A model generated the notes under the pieces. It saw nothing but the letters and a program-made list of their open reading frames with translations. It did not search any database and was not told the origin of the DNA. Below, piece by piece: positions 3,960-5,098 of a DNA stretch of 5,098 nucleotides. Positions within the stretch are counted from its first letter, which is position 1. The number at the start of each line of letters is the position of its first letter. The position numbers were made by a program, and so were the translations under genes. Origin of the DNA: an uncultured Clostridia bacterium (GTDB taxonomy: Bacteria; Bacillota_A; Clostridia; Christensenellales; CAG-138); contig CAMNHT010000112.1 of assembly GCA_946539625.1 (NCBI GenBank), positions 1-5,098 of the forward strand, written 5' to 3'.

Positions 3960-4777
3960 TGCGTTCTGACACGGATCAGAAGATCCACGCCGTCGTCGCG
4001 GCGGGTCTCGGTGAGCTCCGCGGTCATGCCGGAGCCCTCGAGCTGTCCGATGCAGTCGCGGACGCTGTTGACAAACAGACGGCAGTCCCGCGAGAAGCGC
4101 AAAATCCGCATCGGCGCCGCGCCGGAGGTCTTATTGAGCGAATCGACGAGCCGTTCCGCAGCGGGTCCGGTCATTTTGCGCCGTTCGATAAGGTCCAGCG
4201 CCTGCTGCTGACATTCGCCGTCGGAAAGGCGCAGAAGCGCGCGGGCGTGGCGCTCCGAAAGTCCGCCCGTCCTGAGACGCGCGCGCGTCTCCTGCGGCAG
4301 CTTCAGAAGTCTCAGACGCGCCGAAAGATACGTTTCGTCCTTGCCGAGCATCGTCGAAAGCTGCTCCTCCGAAAACGCGCTGCTGTCGAGCAGGGTCTTC
4401 AAACGCTCCGCCTCCTCAAGATAATGCAGCGGACGCCGCTGAAGGTTTTCACTGAGCGCAAGGATCGCGCAGCGCTCCTCTCCCGCCTGCATGACGACGC
4501 ACGGGATCTCCTTGTGCCCCAAAAGCCTGCATGCGCGAAGCCGCCGTTCCCCCGCGATGAGCTCGTAGCCATCGGGGAGCTTTCGCACAACCGGCGGCTC
4601 GATGAGCCCGACCTGCGCGATGCTGATCATCAGCTCGGTCAAAGCCGCGCGGTCAACGCTTTTGCGCAGACGGTCCTTTGCCGTTTTGATCTCCTCGGTC
4701 GGCAGAAGCAGCAGCTTTCGGTCCGGGTCGATCTTTGCGGGCATGTTCAATAAGCCCTGTTGAAACGAATACAGCAT
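3956..4777 (-). CDS. ParB/Spo0J/Noc-family DNA-binding protein
   Basis: ParB-family proteins are CTP-dependent DNA clamps that load at palindromic sites and act in chromosome segregation or nucleoid occlusion. The protein has 273 residues. The N-terminal domain (about 21-115) has the CTP-binding box GERRLRACRLLG (76-87) and the ENLQRR motif (110-115). A helix-turn-helix region follows (about 134-161, FSEEQLSTMLGKDETYLSAR), then LSERHARALLRL (173-184), also typical. Residues 222-272 form a separate C-terminal domain, probably for dimerisation. The usual NPxQPRxxFD motif is replaced by AKDRLRKSVD (about 33-42), so this is a divergent branch. ATG at 4777 follows AAAGGAG at six bases and is preferred to an in-frame ATG at 4861 that lacks support. 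No ParA is visible, so I cannot choose between ParB and Noc and give no symbol. Confidence 0.92.
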   Translation of the reverse strand: MLYSFQQGLLNMPAKIDPDRKLLLLPTEEIKTAKDRLRKSVDRAALTELMISIAQVGLIEPPVVRKLPDGYELIAGERRLRACRLLGHKEIPCVVMQAGEERCAILALSENLQRRPLHYLEEAERLKTLLDSSAFSEEQLSTMLGKDETYLSARLRLLKLPQETRARLRTGGLSERHARALLRLSDGECQQQALDLIERRKMTGPAAERLVDSLNKTSGAAPMRILRFSRDCRLFVNSVRDCIGQLEGSGMTAELTETRRDDGVDLLIRVRTQ

Positions 4778-4783
4778 ATGCGT

Positions 4784-4790
4784 CTCCTTT
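4784..4790 (-). promoter_or_regulatory. Ribosome binding site deciding the ParB-family start
   Basis: On the minus strand AAAGGAG (4790-4784) lies six bases before ATG at 4777. The protein from here begins MLYSFQQGLL, a plausible N terminus. The 28 residues upstream in frame do not resemble the family. Confidence 0.8.
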
Positions 4791-4904
4791 CCGACCGCCA
4801 GTATATGCCGCGGCGCGTGTCGAAAGAAAGGCAGCGGACAAACATAGAAAAAAAGCTGCAAAAATCGTGCGAAACCCCGTGCATAAAATGGTTGAAAAAA
4901 ACGG

Positions 4905-4932
4905 TTGCAAAATCAAAAACATTTGTTATAAT
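4905..4932 (+). promoter_or_regulatory. Sigma-70-type promoter for the ferredoxin gene
   Basis: A perfect -10 box TATAAT (4927-4932) is preceded by TGT, giving an extended -10. The -35 box TTGCAA (4905-4910) is 16 bases upstream. Transcription should begin near 4939. The surroundings are clearly AT-rich compared with the rest of the window, which suits a strong constitutive promoter. Confidence 0.85.
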
Positions 4933-4939
4933 GATTTTG
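4908..4939. repeat. 8-bp inverted repeat flanking the ferredoxin -10 box
   Basis: CAAAATCA (4908-4915) and TGATTTTG (4932-4939) are perfect arms separated by 16 bases. The left arm overlaps the -35 and the right arm begins at the last base of the -10 and runs to the expected start site. A dimeric regulator could bind it, but an AT-rich region makes such repeats more likely by chance. Confidence 0.4.
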
Positions 4940-4964
4940 TAATCTTTATGAGGAGGTACAAACA

Positions 4965-5098
4965 ATGGCATACAAAATTACGGATGAATGCATCTCCTGC
5001 GGCGCATGCGCGGCAGAGTGCCCGGTAGAGGCAATCGCAGAGGGCGACGGCAAGTACGAGATCAACCCCGATGTCTGCATCGAATGCGGCAACTGCGC
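4965..5098 (+). CDS. 2[4Fe-4S] ferredoxin, clostridial type; 3' end outside the window
   Basis: This is a small soluble electron carrier for anaerobic metabolism. The first 44 residues are visible. C9-x2-C12-x2-C15-x3-C19-P binds most of the first cluster, and C38-x2-C41-x2-C44 opens the second. The missing end should carry the last Cys-Pro pair, since these proteins are usually about 55 residues long. In the fold, the last Cys of each motif swaps to the other cluster. ATG at 4965 follows AGGAGG (4951-4956) at eight bases. The promoter is strong and the leader short, as expected for an abundant protein. It is divergent from the ParB-family gene, and I see no functional link between them. Which enzymes it serves (pyruvate:ferredoxin oxidoreductase, hydrogenase or others) cannot be read here. 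Confidence 0.96.
   Translation, partial: MAYKITDECISCGACAAECPVEAIAEGDGKYEINPDVCIECGNC

Noticed and set aside
3671..4753. Long plus-strand open frame of 360 codons
   Set aside because: It is antisense to the ParB-family gene, has no ribosome binding site, runs through the palindromic gap, and its Arg/Leu-rich translation resembles no family. GC-rich coding DNA often leaves such open antisense frames.
4778..4861. Upstream ATG extension of the ParB-family protein by 28 residues
   Set aside because: No ribosome binding site precedes 4861, the added residues do not fit the family, and AAAGGAG before 4777 marks the internal ATG.

Overview
The window reads as a piece of chromosome from an anaerobic, fairly GC-rich member of the Clostridia, probably a gut-type Oscillospirales or Christensenellales lineage. 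Three things point there: a FeoB ferrous-iron transporter followed by its small Cys-rich partner; a secreted or anchored protein with 'ATCTEPExCxRCG' repeats; and an intergenic element of the CCTCCCCT/AGGGGAGG type that I recall from such genomes. Family assignments rest on motifs read by eye. The lineage is inference.

Layout. Positions 1-1468 (+) hold the C-terminal membrane half of feoB and, overlapping its stop, a 54-residue Cys-rich membrane protein that starts with TTG. A good sigma-70-type promoter (about 1458-1486) then drives cdsA (1517-2332, +), which ends at a strong terminator (2338-2374). Positions 2375-2563 are non-coding but rich in inverted repeats. They include a hairpin that also resembles part of a parS site, and a short hairpin with a long T tract. 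A second promoter then leads to a 319-residue anchored protein (2625-3584, +) with four 26-residue Cys/His repeats.

Positions 3585-3955 hold no credible gene. This stretch is a dense run of palindromes and repeats between converging genes: a perfect 30-bp palindrome, a nested hairpin, a strong terminator, several GC hairpins and a 13-bp direct repeat whose second copy contains the stop codon of the next gene. On the minus strand, 4777-3956 encodes a ParB/Spo0J/Noc-family DNA-binding protein. An AT-rich divergent promoter region (4778-4964) separates it from a 2[4Fe-4S] ferredoxin (4965 onward, +) that the window edge cuts.

The genes do not form one pathway. FeoB and its partner form an iron-import unit, and the ferredoxin is an iron-sulfur consumer. 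CdsA makes CDP-diacylglycerol for phospholipids, the ParB-like protein belongs to chromosome segregation or nucleoid occlusion, and the repeat protein has no known function. I see no clear new multi-gene system. The best leads are the Cys/His repeat protein, the hairpin-dense intergenic regions, and the partial parS-like site in the same window as a ParB-family gene.
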